Notes: generated from the sequence alone by a model not told the origin. A stretch of 64,000 nucleotides of DNA from Costus lasius (GCA_027563935.2 CM050450.1:11515957-11579956), one strand, 5' to 3'; counted from the stretch's first letter, positions 16,701 to 29,174 are shown. Numbers and translations: made by a program.

Positions 16701-19700
16701 AATGATGCTGCAGATCAGTTGAATATGACATCAATTAAAAATGTAGAGTAATAACATGTAGATGTCTTACAATAATTGTCAATATTATTCAACTTTTGTA
16801 GGTTGGTTCAACTCTTTTGATGCAGAAGCATAATATGCAAGTCAAGAAAATTTATGTGGTTATCAAGTGGGTAGGTAAAGTTTTGTTGACAAAACCAACA
16901 TGGGAATTAAATCCATATTAACACTTGGATGAAAAAACACAAAAAGAAAAAAATGGGAAACCATTTTCCCATGAGGTTGAAGCCCCATTTGTGGGCATGG
17001 AAAACCTCAATACCCTTTAAACTGGTCCAGTTTTTTTTATCAAAAAAACAAAACAAAAAACGAAAATACAATTCTAAGTTCCATCTGAACTATTCAGCCC
17101 AAATTCACTACACTCTTGTATAACATCTATGCCCACTATCCGTCAACTTGGGCATCTCATCAAACATCAATCCCACGACAATACCGACCAGCTCTCCTGC
17201 TCACACGCCAACACAACAAAGTCTCACCTTCTCACCATCCATGTCAGCACAGAGCCATGCAAGCCAATTCTCTGCGCCAACCTACCTTCATAAATCCATT
17301 CATCAGTTCCCACGCCACAACATCACACCACCGAGCAGCCTTGTAGCACCTTCTCCTGTGTTTAACTCATTTCCTCTCCTGCAGCACTCACTCTATTGAC
17401 ACATACAAAAGCTCTCGCCCCACTGACCTCGGTTCATCCACAGCAACAGAAACATTCCATCCATAAAAAGTGTCCTCCAGTTGACAACTTCATCTGCCTT
17501 TTCATCCTCCTTGTTCATAGATGTTCCAGCAACCAACCTAGCAGCACTTGCCTTCCACCATAGCTAAATCTAGAGCCTACGAACTCCAACTTACATGAAT
17601 TTCCATGGTTGGAAAATCTCTGAGCAACCTTCTCAAGTACGACCACCCAACATCTTACACGATAGATGATCACCTTGTGACTGCATCCACCATTGTCTTA
17701 TCGATTCCCAAAGCTGGTTTCATTTCTCACTCAGCACCGCAGAAGATGAAAATTGCATGAAGAGTACATGCACTGACTCGGTCAACATTGAATGGGGTAG
17801 TCAACATTTCAAGTAACTGAACATTGCCTAAGTCTATTTAATAGGATCCAGTGAAATTGGTTCTGCTAGATTTAAATCAAATCATAGTGTAAATTAAGAA
17901 CATTTTAGAAGTTTTATCGCCACCTGAGTCTGATCTGCTCTGTAATTAAGAACAGGTATCATGAATTCGAGATATATGTAACCGCCAACAATTTGAGTTG
18001 AACCAACTTGAGGCTAAAATTTCGAAGACGCTTTCCACCTTGATGAGGTTTATGTTCCAGTGTTTATGCTTTGATTTGCATTCCACAAGATTTTTGCTTA
18101 AAGTGTGTTTGTGCTTTGTTGCGTCAAAGATGTCTTCCACCTGGTGAGGTTCAAGTTATAGTGTTTATGCTTTGATTTGTATTCCACAAGAATTTTGCTC
18201 AAAGTGTGTTTGTGCTTTGTTGCGTCAAAGACGCCTTCCACCTGGTGAGGTTTAAGTTCCAGTGTTTATGCTTTAATTTGTATTCCACAAGATTTTTGCT
18301 ATTTGTATTTCACAAGATTTTTGCTCAAAGTGTGTTTGTGCTTTGTTACGTCTGTCTGAAATTATTTCTGCTGGTCTTCTCATCATCTTTCTATTCTAAG
18401 CCTTGCATTATTTAAAAAATGTTTAAAACTCACTTCCACACCCAAGCATCCCACTTGTCTTGTACATCTTCTAGTGGTCAAGGAAAAAGTTGCGCTGGAC
18501 TACCCTACATTATCATTGAAGTCTAGTTCTTTTTAAGTGGAGGAGAATAATGCACTGTAAGTTGTAGTTATACAATTATAGGTGGGTACATATTTATTAT
18601 GGTGTAAATAAAGGTGTTAGTGAACAGGTTCTTAATGCATGGACAGTATGGTTTGTAAAAGGCTTTAAGTTTTTACGGCGCTTCACAGAAAATTGTGTGT
18701 TTTACGGTGGAGCAACTAGAAAGAGATTAATTCTACAAGTATTGGCACATGAAGATGGAAGCCCATATTGATGTTAAATATGCAAGAAATTTTTTATGCT
18801 TCAATCAATATTTTACACGTGAGGTGGTAACGTGATTACTAGGAAAAGCAATAAAACAATCAACTTACATCGTCTAGGTGTGAATTTAAGTGCATAGCAT
18901 TATGTCATATACCAAAACGAGATGATAAGGCATGCAGTCTTTTTGAAAGGTTTTGGTTTACTGTGCTCTATTCCTATAAACATGCATCACAACCAATCCA
19001 TCTTATATCTACCGGCAACCCTATGTTTCTTGAGAGTAGAATCCATGGTAAGGTTGACTGCCAATTTACTTGTAATGCAATCATGCAATTATACCTCACT
19101 TCATTCATCCAAGTACAAGAATAAACTTGCTAATCTCTTTACTAAGATTTGTCTTTATTCTTTTTCATTTTGCCCTAACTAAGCATGTTTTATATTTGCT
19201 CTAGCTTGTGAACGGGTATTAGATGACATATTTGAAGTCATTAATCTTATTGTGTTTTCTTATCCAGTTATTAGGTCTGCTCTCGATATGTAGATGTTGT
19301 CCTTATCCATCAATGAACTGAATCTTTCACTTCAACTATATCCATTAACGTTGACCTTCTTAATTCCTCCTATAGAACATCAAGTTGCTGAGACTGCCCA
19401 TATCCTCCAAGAGAGAAGCCCTCAAGGTTCATCATGGTTTAGCTATTATGGCCATAGCTCTATAGAAGAACACACAGGAGATAGCTTATTATAGGTAAAT
19501 TAGTATTGGTAAGCACTTTTATAGGATTCATATAAAAATCCTACCAAATATATATGCTTATGTAGAATTGTCAATTAATTCTATCTTTTATGGTCAACCA
19601 TTATGTAATTAAAGTTAAACAACTTAATTTTTCATGACATACATAAGAGGGAAATTCAAGTGCTCCAAGGCAAGAGAAAAAATTGCATGAGTTTCATCGT

Positions 19701-21548
19701 CAATATCAAAACCATATGGTCCATATCACGTGAGGGGACAAAATGTGTCTCATAAAAGCACCTGCAAACTGTATAGCACAGTCAAACATTCAACAAAAGC
19801 CAGAGATGGAGTTGATTCAAAGCTAGGCTTGTGAAAATGTTTTGATTTGGGTGACGATCCTAGCTGGTCCATAAAATGATTATCAGAAACTTCATTTTCA
19901 GTGTAGAAACATTGAATAATTACTTGAGTTTGCCGATGGAAATATCCACCATAGCAACAAATTGTAGAAAATAATGAAATAATCCCACAAGAAACGAAAT
20001 TAGATGGATAAACATAAACAATAAACAGAAATTCAAAACATACGTTTTTCTCAAAGCCACATATGAGTTTAGCTCCTTAATCTGGGATAATAAAAGTATT
20101 ATTAATACGATTTATTAAAAGAAGATAAAGGGAAAGAGTAAGAAGATAAAAGGAAATCACCAACCATGGTTTGCTTCTTCTCATTGAGCTGTTTATTAAT
20201 CTCAGGAGGAATTTGATTCTCTTGATCCTTAAGTTCACGATCAAACTCTTTAATTAACCTGTGAAAGATAATATGATGAACAATTTAGAAGTTTCCTTCA
20301 GGAGTTAAAACAGAATGCACAAAGAAAGTAGGTTCCTTCTGGTGCTTAAACAGAATAGGATAAGTTCATATCTGTGTTATATCAAAATCATGGTTAACAG
20401 CACCTACCGCTTACATTCCCTCATCTTTCCAGTGAGCTCCTCCAATTGCTTAGATTGTCTGTTGGGGTCTTTAACCTTATCCAATTTCTGGAATCCATTC
20501 CTGCAGAGTAGAGAATAGCAAAGGAAAATCATTAGTGCACATCAATCAAATCTCAAATAGGGTCTTTACCAGGTGCTAACTTTTAAGATTGAACACTTGG
20601 ATACACCATCAGCAACAAGGAATTGAATAAATCTCTTTGCCAAATTAAGAACAAAACAGGATAATAAGTTCCATATCCAGGGAATTTGTATCAACGACAA
20701 TTAATAAAAATTATATTGCTGCGAAAGGCAAGCAGTATATACTAAAAGTATAATGTAGACAGCAAAAGTATGAGCATGCATATGTAGCCAAAGATAGAAG
20801 TATAATGAAAAAAGTGTCATTCTACAAACCTTAAACATTAAAATGCACACACAAAAAATAATCACAATATTAAGATAGGTTATAAGCTAAACTAACAACT
20901 TCCAAGATCAAGGAACCTCAATTTGGCTAACAAATTTACAAGGAAGACTTCTAGCATAACTACGGCTTAGTTACTTACAGAGTAAATGGGGTAAATTTCT
21001 CTCAAAACAGCATCATTTTTTTCAACTTTGTTACCCTGATAAAATTACAGTCCTTGAATCCTCAGAAACCAAGCTCCTTTTGAAAAATAACTCAAGTTTC
21101 ACCAGTCACCACAGATCTATCATAAAATAAAACCGTCTTCACTTTTCTAGCTTAGCATTTTCTTACAATCTTGGAAGTCTTTCCATAAACTAAACCAACA
21201 TGTTCATAGTGATTTTCAAGTAGATTTGCTCCTCTTTTTTGCCTTTTTATATTAAACCACAGATGGTCAACGCCAAAATTTCAACAGAGATCAAGTCCAG
21301 CACATGAAACACATAACATCCTCGATGTACATTACATGTCAACCAAAATAAGTTCTAAGAAAAATTTTCGGATTCCGCATAGTGATCTACTGAACCATCA
21401 CATCGCACACATATTAGCTTAAAAGGCGAATACCTACAAGCTAAAAACTAAAATACAGCAAACTGTCTTACTGGAGAGCTCGGAAAATGTCTTGGATCTG
21501 GCCATCAAGCTCCTCAAGCTCCTGGCTCATAGGCAGATGGCTCGCCAT
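10787..21548 (-). CDS. Novel plant SNARE (NPSN-type Qb-SNARE)
   Basis: Membrane-fusion SNARE of the plant-specific NPSN11/12/13 family, 268 residues, close to the family norm. Ten exons (gene order): 21472-21548, 20408-20500, 20165-20258, 20044-20081, 16433-16530, 12639-12718, 12513-12569, 11978-12070, 11826-11900, 10787-10888. Phases join perfectly. The N-terminus MASHLPMSQELEELDGQI begins a helical regulatory domain. The Qb SNARE motif spans about residues 145-210, with TQTAANLKGQTEQMGRIVNE around the zero-layer Gln. A single C-terminal membrane anchor follows (about 217-234, CIMLFLFLIVCGVIAVIVV), then a short tail containing IPDIPGLAPP. NPSNs act with SYP1/SYP7-type syntaxins at the plasma membrane and cell plate; that role is family knowledge. 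Two introns exceed 3.5 kb and carry decayed repeats. Confidence 0.95.
12719..16432. other. Long SNARE intron (3.7 kb)
   Basis: AT-rich sequence with no intact frame. The stretch 13,900-15,760 changes texture. A short gag-like start, ITSSTNIKPATSIGTTIHL, can be read near 14160 on the plus strand. It may be a retrotransposon remnant, but I could not identify domains. The rest shows nothing recognisable. Confidence 0.35.
17100..19500 (+). mobile_element. Decayed Ty1/copia-like retrotransposon remnant
   Basis: Plus-strand frames carry a proline/serine/threonine-rich stretch at 17148-17399, like the linker between integrase and reverse transcriptase in copia polyproteins. Near 19023-19165 they carry ESMVRLTA followed by YTSLHSSKYKNKLANLFTKI. 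This resembles the end of copia RNase H (an AEYRS-like block, then HV..DQLADIFTK). Everything between is riddled with stops, and no LTR pair was found. It lies antisense to the SNARE gene. The call is tentative. Confidence 0.35.
18020..18355. repeat. Minisatellite, ~101-102-bp unit, about three copies
   Basis: The block running from ttccacctggtgaggtt through gtgtttgtgctttgttgcgtc recurs with its ttccacc landmark at 18033, 18135 and 18236. The last unit carries a short internal duplication of the ttcacaagatttttgct part. The copies differ by a few substitutions. It lies inside a SNARE intron. Confidence 0.75.
20501..21471. other. SNARE intron 1
   Basis: Intron of 971 bp between the first two coding exons. 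It is AT-rich, and no repeat or alternative exon is recognised. Confidence 0.7.
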
Positions 21549-23135
21549 TCCTATCCGCGGGAAATCAGACGCGCAGCAGCGAAAATCCCTTCAGTACTCC
21601 AACAATCCCCTTACAAAACCCAACGCGACGCCTCTTCCTCTGATCAATACCGACCCTCCATCACCATGGAGAAGAGATCCGAGTGCTAATGGCGGAATCG
21701 AAATCCCTAATCCGCCATAGAGTGATAAGTGATTAGATCGCTCCTAGGGCTCGATTGCTCCTAAGACCAAATCAGATCGCAGCCGTATAATCGTGGGAAC
21801 GAGTCGCTCTTCGAACGCAGACTCTGCTCCTTTTTCTCCTGCAGAGAGAGCGACTTGAGATGAATCGCGGATATTTCCTCCGTACGCGCAGGTGGGACGT
21901 CTGATGGACGTCGGACGGTCGAGATCGCGTGGCCTTGATGGTTAGTAACTCGGCGAGTAGTTTGTGTCGACAGGGTGGAATGAGGTGGAGTGCGCCGCTG
22001 TGCGGGACCCGCGCCACCCGACGATGAGGAAGAGACTCCAGAGCTACCGGCTGTGAATAATTAATAGTAACATAAAAACAAACAGCATTTCGTAATTAAA
22101 AATAATAATAACTCATTATAATTTATTATATTTATGAACATTGTCATTAAAAATATATTATTATTAAAAAATAAATTATTATTTTAAATCATTTAATTTT
22201 TAATAATTTATTATTATAATTTTTAAAAATAATAAATAGTTAGTGCATATTAAAAGACTAAAGTTGTATCAAAAATATTTTAAACAATACGAAATTGTTT
22301 ATTTAAAATAAATCATATTAAACTAATTAAGTTTTACTATCAAAATATTTTATAAAACATATTAGAAATAATTAAATAGGATAAAAATCAGGAAAAAAAA
22401 CTATAATGCCACGTATAGAATTTTTAATATATATTCTTTTACACGTATATTTCAGAAAGTGCGGAGCGCTCTTCTTTTTGTGGGCAAAAAGTTTGCGGAT
22501 TTTCATCCTAAATTATTTTTTTTATTTTTTTTAAAAAAATATAATTTATTTCCTAAGCTATCTAATAGTATAAATATTGAAATATTTTAAATCTTGTATA
22601 CATATAAAATATTTTATACAAGATCATATATAAGATAAAAAAATATTTATTATATAAAAAAATTAATTTTTATATAAAATATTTTATATGTATATAAGAT
22701 CTAAAATACCTTAATATTTATACCATTGAATAGCTTAAGAGATACTTTTAAAAAAAATAATTTAAGATGAAAAAATAATTTGGGCAGGGGTGTGCCCTCT
22801 GCAAACTATTTGCCGTTTTTGTGCGTTCTGTTAGTAACGGAAGTCGTATAACCCGCGGTCCTCGGGACCATCGCTACCGACTTGTGAGTTGTGACCCGAA
22901 TTAAGTAGCGACTCCGGCACGGGCCAGCTTCGCACAATCGCACTCTTCGCGAATCATGATCGCGATTCGCGGGCAGGCTGCGGCCATTGGCTGTCGTGTC
23001 TCAAGTCGTGAGACACGCCTTTGCTGTTTTTAGTTTTCCTCGTCTTCGTTCCCCGGGTTTAAAACCGCCTTGCCTTTCTCTCCGCTCCTCGATCACAACG
23101 CCCGACTCCTCGTCCTGCGACGACGGAGCTTGAGC
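21549..23135. promoter_or_regulatory. Divergent promoter region between SNARE and PDK genes
   Basis: The two genes start head to head 1,587 bp apart. The flanks (21,550-22,020 and 22,830-23,130) are GC-rich and presumably hold both core promoters and 5' UTRs. The centre is very AT-rich and carries a foldback element. The sequence gtttaaaacc near 23057 could be a TATA-like site for PDK, but this is weak. Confidence 0.45.
22490..22840. mobile_element. AT-rich foldback (MITE-like) element
   Basis: The left arm (about 22495-22628) reads ttttcatcctaaattatt, then ctaagctatctaatagtata, then atacatataaaatattttata. The right arm (about 22675-22835) contains the reverse complement of the same blocks in opposite order, with scattered mismatches. 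This makes an imperfect hairpin with arms of roughly 135-160 bp. The outermost parts share gggcaaaaagtttgcgg / ggcaaatagtttgcaga. No clear target duplication was found, so the exact ends and superfamily are uncertain. Confidence 0.6.
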
Positions 23136-26100
23136 ATGCCGGTCATGGCGACGAAGAAGGCGGCCGAGCCTTTGTCGAAGGCGCTGACCGAGGAGGTGCG
23201 GCGGTGGGCTGGCATGAAGCAGAAGGGGGTGAGCCTCCGCTACATGACCGAGTTCGGCGCGCACCCCACCGAAAAGAACTTACTCCTCTCCGCCCAGTTC
23301 CTCCACAAGGAGCTACCTATTAGAATCGCCCGGAGGGCCGTTGAGCTGGAGTCATTGCCCCTAGGCCTCTCCCAAAAGCCTGCCGTCTTGAAGGTACTTA
23401 GTTTGCTATCTTGAGGTTTCGATCGCTTTTGCCGGTTGGTTTCTTTGTCTTCTTGAGCTCTGGTCATTACCGAAGTTGACTGGTGATGGATGCAGCGTGC
23501 TACATTTTCATGAACCGAGCTCATGTTAATTTGTGCCGGTAGAGTTTGGAGCTTAGGTGACAATCAAAGGAATAGAAATTAGGAATCAGAGTGTTTACTG
23601 ATGCAATTTTTTGTTTCACTTTTTGGGAAAGAATTGTTGGTTTCACTTTGATCCAATAAAGTAACATCCCACTTCTTGCTCTTCGGATTTTTAATTTGTT
23701 TGTTTGTTCGTTTCAGTAATTTCAAATTCGATAGATAGCACTTACTTGCATTTCTCTACAATTTCTAGAGGGAAAATTTTTGGCAGGCAACCTTTGATTA
23801 TGGATTACTGCAATCATTGATTATGGATCACTATTTGTTAAGCCAGTATGTCTGTGCTTTGCGAGTATAGTGCAAGCTTGAAAGAAAGTATGGCATAAGA
23901 CATGCCAAACAAGTGAGAAGGTTGATTCGAAATTTGTGCATCGATCTGGCTTGGTTGTTAAAGTGAGTTGTGTGCGTTACAATTATGCAATGTTTGAGAT
24001 TAATATATGGTTTTAAGGCTGGTTATAAAGTTTGTGCTGAGTCTTGACAAAATTAGAATTCGAGTTTTTTTAGAAAAAATGTACGATATATATATATATA
24101 TATGAATTATTTATATTTTTTTTATTTCTTTGGCAGATCTATGAGATCGATCTAGACTTGTTCTATTATATTTTTTTTTTGTGGACTCTGCGGTTTACTT
24201 GCTATATAATCCTTTTGCTTTGTAATTTTAAATTTCTCAATTTCTGCAAATAAGGAACATATTCTCACTGTTCAATTAATTTGCTACAAGAATTGTCTTC
24301 TAGTCTGTAACTTCGATAATATATGCTCAATTTGTTTCTTTTTAATCCGTATAACAACAGTTTTTCTTTCTTTCACCCCACTGCATATGCCCGTAGAGTG
24401 ACATTGGATGTTATTTTTGACATTAAATAATCTTTTCTTTCTCACTCTATCTTCATTTTGTTCTTTTTAAAATATTAATATTAAAAGCTAATGTCGACTG
24501 ATATCATCATTCTCCTTTCAAGGTCAGAGATTGGTATTTGGAATCTTTTCGTGATATCCGATTCTTTCCAGAAATTAAGAATTCTGGTGATGAATTAGCC
24601 TTCACTAAAACAATCAAAATGATCAAGGTGAGGCACAACAATGTTGTACCAGCTATGGCTTTAGGTATTCAGCAGCTAAAGAAGGACTTGCAAATTGACG
24701 GCCAAAATGTGTCAGAACTAGAAGAGATCCATCAATTTCTTGACCGCTTTTACCTGTCAAGAATTGGCATCCGTATGCTTATAGGTCATTTTCATTTTCT
24801 CAATTTCTTAATGATGGATAATTTTTTTTAGAAAATTCTTAATGACACATCATACATCATAGTCCATTATGTTCACTGGATAAACCATGTTATTTATTTT
24901 CTCTTTATCCAATCTTTAGAAAAGCTGAGAGAACAAAAGATAAAATGTACAGGACATGTGAATTTTTTGTTTATCTGAAATTCAGGGCAACATGTGGGTT
25001 GGCGTGAGCAAACCATGTTATCCTTTTTCTCTTCATCCAATCATTAGAAAACTTGAGAAAATAAGGGAAAATGTACAGGACATGTGAATTTTTTATTTAT
25101 CTGATATTCAGGGCAACATGTGGGTTTGCATGAGCCTAATCCAGAACCTGGATGCATTGGACAGATAAACACAAAGCTTTCCCCGATGCAAGTTGCCCGA
25201 ATGGCTAGTGATGATGCCCGCAGTATTTGTTCGAGGGAATATGGATGCGCTCCTGAGGTGAACATATATGGAGATCCAAATTTCACATTCCCGTGAGTTT
25301 TACTTGCTCATTCATTTAATTTCTTTTAGTAGGTTGGCTTTTAAATATCTCCGCCAGTCAAATTACTCACAGTTGAAGGAAGCTTAAATCAGTCAAGCTA
25401 GAAAATACTCCATTCTTTTGTTTTGTTATATTATTCTTTACCTCCTATTTATGTGCCTCTCTTCCCTTAAACACCCATGCTAAAGAGAAAAATTCCTAGG
25501 ATTTTTTTCCATGCTATACTAGTCAGCTCACACACAATATAGAAACTTACCTATTACTTACAAAATATAGTTATCTTTTGGAAATTTTCAGATTATATCT
25601 TCTTCATTAGCAAAAGCTCCACTTTTCATTATGTGGATTGTTTTTCATAGTAGCAATTCCCCAACAGAACTTGATATTCTATCATGTAATCTTTTCTTTT
25701 TCTACTACTGAAGTCTCTTTCAAAAACGTATCGCCTTATATATTATGAAACAGGTATGTTCCATCACATTTGCACCTTATGCTCTTTGAGTTGGTAAAGA
25801 ACTCTCTGCGTGCGGTTCAAGAACGTTTCAACGATTCTGACCGGGATGCCCCTCCAGTAAGAATAGTTGTTGCTGATGGAATGGAGGATGTTGCAATAAA
25901 GGTATTCCCATAATTGCTTTTGTATCTGTTTACCTGTTGAAAGATGGTAATCAAGGAACTGCTGGCATAACGAGCCTAGGTGAATACATTTGTTTAATTG
26001 CTATTCACTTGTCCTATACTCTTACTATGTTCTTATTTATCAGGTCCACATATGTTGGATGAAAATAAGTGCTCATCTATATTCAAATATATCTATCTGG

Positions 26101-28256
26101 TTAACTACCCAAATATCAGAACTTGAACCTAACGATTTACCCAACTTGGAATCTTACTTTCCTACCCAAACTACCACCTAATAGCAAGCACTATAGTTAA
26201 AAGTGAATGTACTTATCTGATTGTACTGCATTTGAGGCACTGGTTGCATATAACATTGTTTTCTCCAAAACCCAGACCAGAATCAAACACAATTTTCTTC
26301 TGTCCGCAGATCAAACCCGTACAGAGCATATTACAACTGTAGAAACCAGTCTTAAGTTGGGTCAGCTAGAAACACTCGAAAAAGTATTAATCCCGTCCCA
26401 TCTCCCATTTCCTCAGATATGAAACTTATTGAACTTAATGCAGAAGAATAACTTATGTCAGATGTTTATGACAAAAACTTACCCGCTGATTGATAAGCTA
26501 TGACTGCTTTTGTGTACATATTGCTTAAGGGATTGTAAATGGTGCCTTCTTTTATTGGTCACTCAATCTGTTCAGGAACAGATTTTATGTTACCTCTCTG
26601 TATTCTAAGACGATCAAACTTGAAGTTACGTTCAGTTTCGAAAGTTAGCAACGCTTCATCAGGAGGGTAGATAAACTAATGTTCTCGCATAAGATATTGC
26701 ACAAAGTTCCAGCTCATTACCACTCCGCTATGAAAGAAAATATAGTGCTAAAAATGAGGATTCACATAAAATCGCCAAACAGAATCTTATAAGAAATATA
26801 AATGCTATTAATATGCATAGAAATCTTGTTCATATTCTTCACAAAGCCAGTCCAGTACCGTGCTCCGGCGAGCCACCGGACCGGTACGATACTGGTCCAG
26901 TACCGGCGTACCGAGCAGGAACCGACCGCGAGCTGAGTTTAGGGTTTAAGGGAGAACAACGGCGAAGGCCGATGGAAGCTTCGCTCAGGAAGCTTCGCTC
27001 ACCCGCTGCCGCTTCTCGCCCAAAGCCTGCCTGCTTGCCTCCACCGTTCGCCTCGGAGCCGTGCTCTGACGGCTGGTGTAGGACCGGTGGCTCACCGGAC
27101 CGGTACCGTACCGGCAATACCGGCCAGTACGGTATGGTTTTTTATTCCTTAATCTGTAATTATGCAAACTGATAAGCTCATCGATGCCTCTATTGATCAA
27201 GAGTCTCCATTTCTTTACATGTATTATGCATATAAATCTTGGTGTTGATCTTATGTAATTATTGCGTTTGTGTAGCTAAAAATCCTAATTTTTATTTTTA
27301 TTTATGTTATGGAACAAGTGTTCTGAGTTCCCTAGATCAGTAAAATTGATTGTTTGAGCAGCATAGAAGTGTAGCATTTTATCTCTCATCAATTGTGCAG
27401 ATATCAGATGAAGGTGGTGGTATACCGAGAAGTGGCCTTCCTAAGATATTCACATATCTCTATAGTACTGCAAAGGATCCATTAGAGGATGATGAAGGAG
27501 CCTCAGATCGAGTGGCCATGGCCGGTTATGGTTATGGACTTCCTATCAGTCGTCTTTATGCTCGTTATTTTGGTGGTGATTTGCAGATTTTCTCTATGGA
27601 AGGATATGGTAAGACAAAATACTATTTGTATATTCGATTCAAGTTTCTTTTGCTTTGTTTGAGGTCCACCACCTGTTTATGTTTAAATTTGATGCTGAAT
27701 GGTAGATAGGAGAGAAGGCTTATTATTACATTGCTCAAGAATGTCCTTGTGACTGAAAAATATACCTTTAGAGCAAATAATAATGTTCCATAAAAAGCTT
27801 CCCCGCAAAGATTTCTGTATGAGCTAGTAAAGATAGGTTTTTCAGCACTCTACATTGCACGTTTCTATGTGATGAACAATGCACATGCCTATTTAGCATT
27901 AATGTTTTCACAGGAGCTAGTTTGGTTCACCTGAACTATCTGATTCAGCAAAAAAGCGAACTGCAAGTCTGCAATTCAATCCATAAAAGCATTCACTCAA
28001 ATCAATCAATTTATTTGCTAATGTGCTCCATTGTGTATTTGCGTCAACTAAAAATTTTCTGCTTTTAAGTAGATTCACGAAAATTCATGCATGAACAGGG
28101 CTAGCGAAAAATAGCATACTTGATAAATTAGTTTGTATTCAGTCAATACAAATTTAACTTGTATTCTTCACTTGGACTTTGTTATTTCCTTTTTCAGGAA
28201 CCGACGCTTACCTCCATTTGTCTCGACTAGGTGACTCACAAGAACCCCTCCCCTAA
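23136..28256 (+). CDS. PDK: Pyruvate dehydrogenase (acetyl-transferring) kinase, mitochondrial
   Basis: Kinase that phosphorylates and inactivates the E1-alpha subunit of the mitochondrial pyruvate dehydrogenase complex; 371 residues from ATG 23136 (368 if ATG 23145 is used), typical for plants. Exons: 23136-23393, 24523-24784, 25112-25292, 25754-25901, 27401-27608, 28198-28256. The N-terminal four-helix domain includes [15 protein letters not shown]. The GHKL ATP-binding domain shows the N box [11 protein letters not shown] (about 245-255), the G1 box DEGGGIP (286-292) and the G2 box GYGYGLP (325-331). The C-terminus is [18 protein letters not shown]. All key ATP-binding residues are present. 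ATG 23145 (MATKKAAE) resembles known plant starts, and both ATGs are in frame. Intron 2 contains a duplicated acceptor, and intron 4 a repeat insertion. PDK and the J-protein gene are convergent. Confidence 0.96.
23394..24522. other. PDK intron 1
   Basis: Intron of 1,129 bp with T-rich tracts and a short (TA)n run at about 24089-24104. No other feature is seen. Confidence 0.75.
24882..25134 (+). repeat. 126-128-bp tandem duplication across the exon 3 acceptor of PDK
   Basis: Two adjacent copies (24882-25008 and 25010-25134) share aaaccatgtta, atccaat, aaaatgtacaggacatgtga and attcagggcaacatgtgggtt. The second copy provides the true acceptor and the first coding bases of exon 3 (from 25112). 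The first copy keeps an intact-looking acceptor 126 bp upstream (attcag before 24986). Its reading frame hits TAG at 25045-25047. Confidence 0.9.
25293..25753. other. PDK intron 3
   Basis: Intron of 461 bp, AT-rich, with nothing recognised in it. Confidence 0.75.
25902..27400. other. PDK intron 4 carrying a dispersed repeat
   Basis: Intron of 1,499 bp between exons ending VAIK and starting ISDEGGG. It holds the GC-rich palindromic repeat at 26845-27155. The rest is AT-rich and featureless. Confidence 0.75.
26845..27155 (-). repeat. Dispersed GGTACCGTACC-type repeat, copy A
   Basis: A GC-rich block in an AT-rich intron, rich in nested palindromes (ccggaccggtac, ggaccggtggctcaccgg, ccggtaccgtaccgg). 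Its right end, ccagtacggtatggtttttt followed by attccttaat, is the reverse complement of the left end of the copy at 62195. The two are therefore the same family in opposite orientation. Overlapping open frames on both strands (up to 119 codons) are by-products of the GC-rich composition. Confidence 0.65.
27609..28197. other. PDK intron 5
   Basis: Intron of 589 bp before the 59-nt last coding exon. No other feature was recognised. Confidence 0.75.
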
Positions 28257-29174
28257 GGTAAATTGTAGGTTTCTAGCATCGAAAAGCTTGTAGATTAGAA
28301 CGATTTGAAACATTGTTAATTAATAAAATGAAGTTCATTCAGGTAGTGATCAATATTCTTCAGTGTTGTTCTAAAACAGTTTGATGTTGTGCTCTTTTCT
28401 TCTCCAGTTGGTTGAGTGATGACATTGTCTATTTGTCTGCTCATTGTACATAGCTTCAGCGCGCATTCTGTATTTTTCAAGAACTGGGCTGCAAAGGTAG
28501 GAAGCAGGATTTTAAATCAATAATAGAACTAGGTATCGAAGAGTGAAAATTGGAAGGAATAGAAAGAAAATTAAAATGTTGATAATAATAATATTATACA
28601 TCTTAATTTCTAAAAATTTTAATTTTATTTTCAAAAATTAAGGTTTTTTTATTTATCCTTTCAAATACCTCTTATTTTTCTTCTAAGATTTGTACCCTAA
28701 AAATTACTTACAAAAAGGCAAGCAAGCTCACATCTGCTTGCTTATTGTTATCATATTTTTCGTAATCTAGCTGGGATGGAAAAACTGATTTGTTGACCGA
28801 ATGAAATTAAATGATTTTCCTACATCGGGGGGAAATAAAGACAACTGCGAACACTAGTCTATAACATCTTTGAAGGACGATTAAGCTTTATTATATTGAA
28901 AAAAAAGCGAAATTTACTGTCACACTGAACTAATTACAAAACAATGCCAAATAAGTGGTGCACACAGCCACATTACTGCGTTGTCATAGTAGAACAAATA
29001 AGAATGCAGGTACTCAATGATACTTTTTAATTCCGAAGAATGATTCCCCAAGAGCTATTTCATGATTAAAATATAAAAAGGTCATTTCATTGGATTTCTT
29101 TTTCTTTTCTTACATATATGTACATATAGCTTGTATGTGTAATACTGCAACAGATTTTCTCGTGCAGCAGTCTT
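28257..29174. other. Convergent 3' region between PDK and the J-protein gene
   Basis: Region of 918 bp with AT-rich tracts near 28,560-28,700. It should contain both 3' UTRs. No gene or repeat is recognised. Confidence 0.6.

Larger units (their letters stand above)
16531..20043. other. Long SNARE intron (3.5 kb) with repeat remnants
   Basis: This intron lies between the SNARE exons ending at 16530 and starting at 20044. It contains the copia-like remnant and the 101-bp minisatellite described separately. The remainder is AT-rich intronic sequence without recognisable content. Confidence 0.6.

Noticed and set aside
24986..25047. First copy of the duplicated PDK acceptor as the real exon start
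   Set aside because: It runs into TAG after 20 codons, whereas the second copy continues into the conserved GQHVGLHEP sequence.
26813..27200. Three overlapping frames of 71-119 codons in PDK intron 4
   Set aside because: They lie in the palindromic GC-rich repeat; similar palindromic sequence near 62,200 has different frames.
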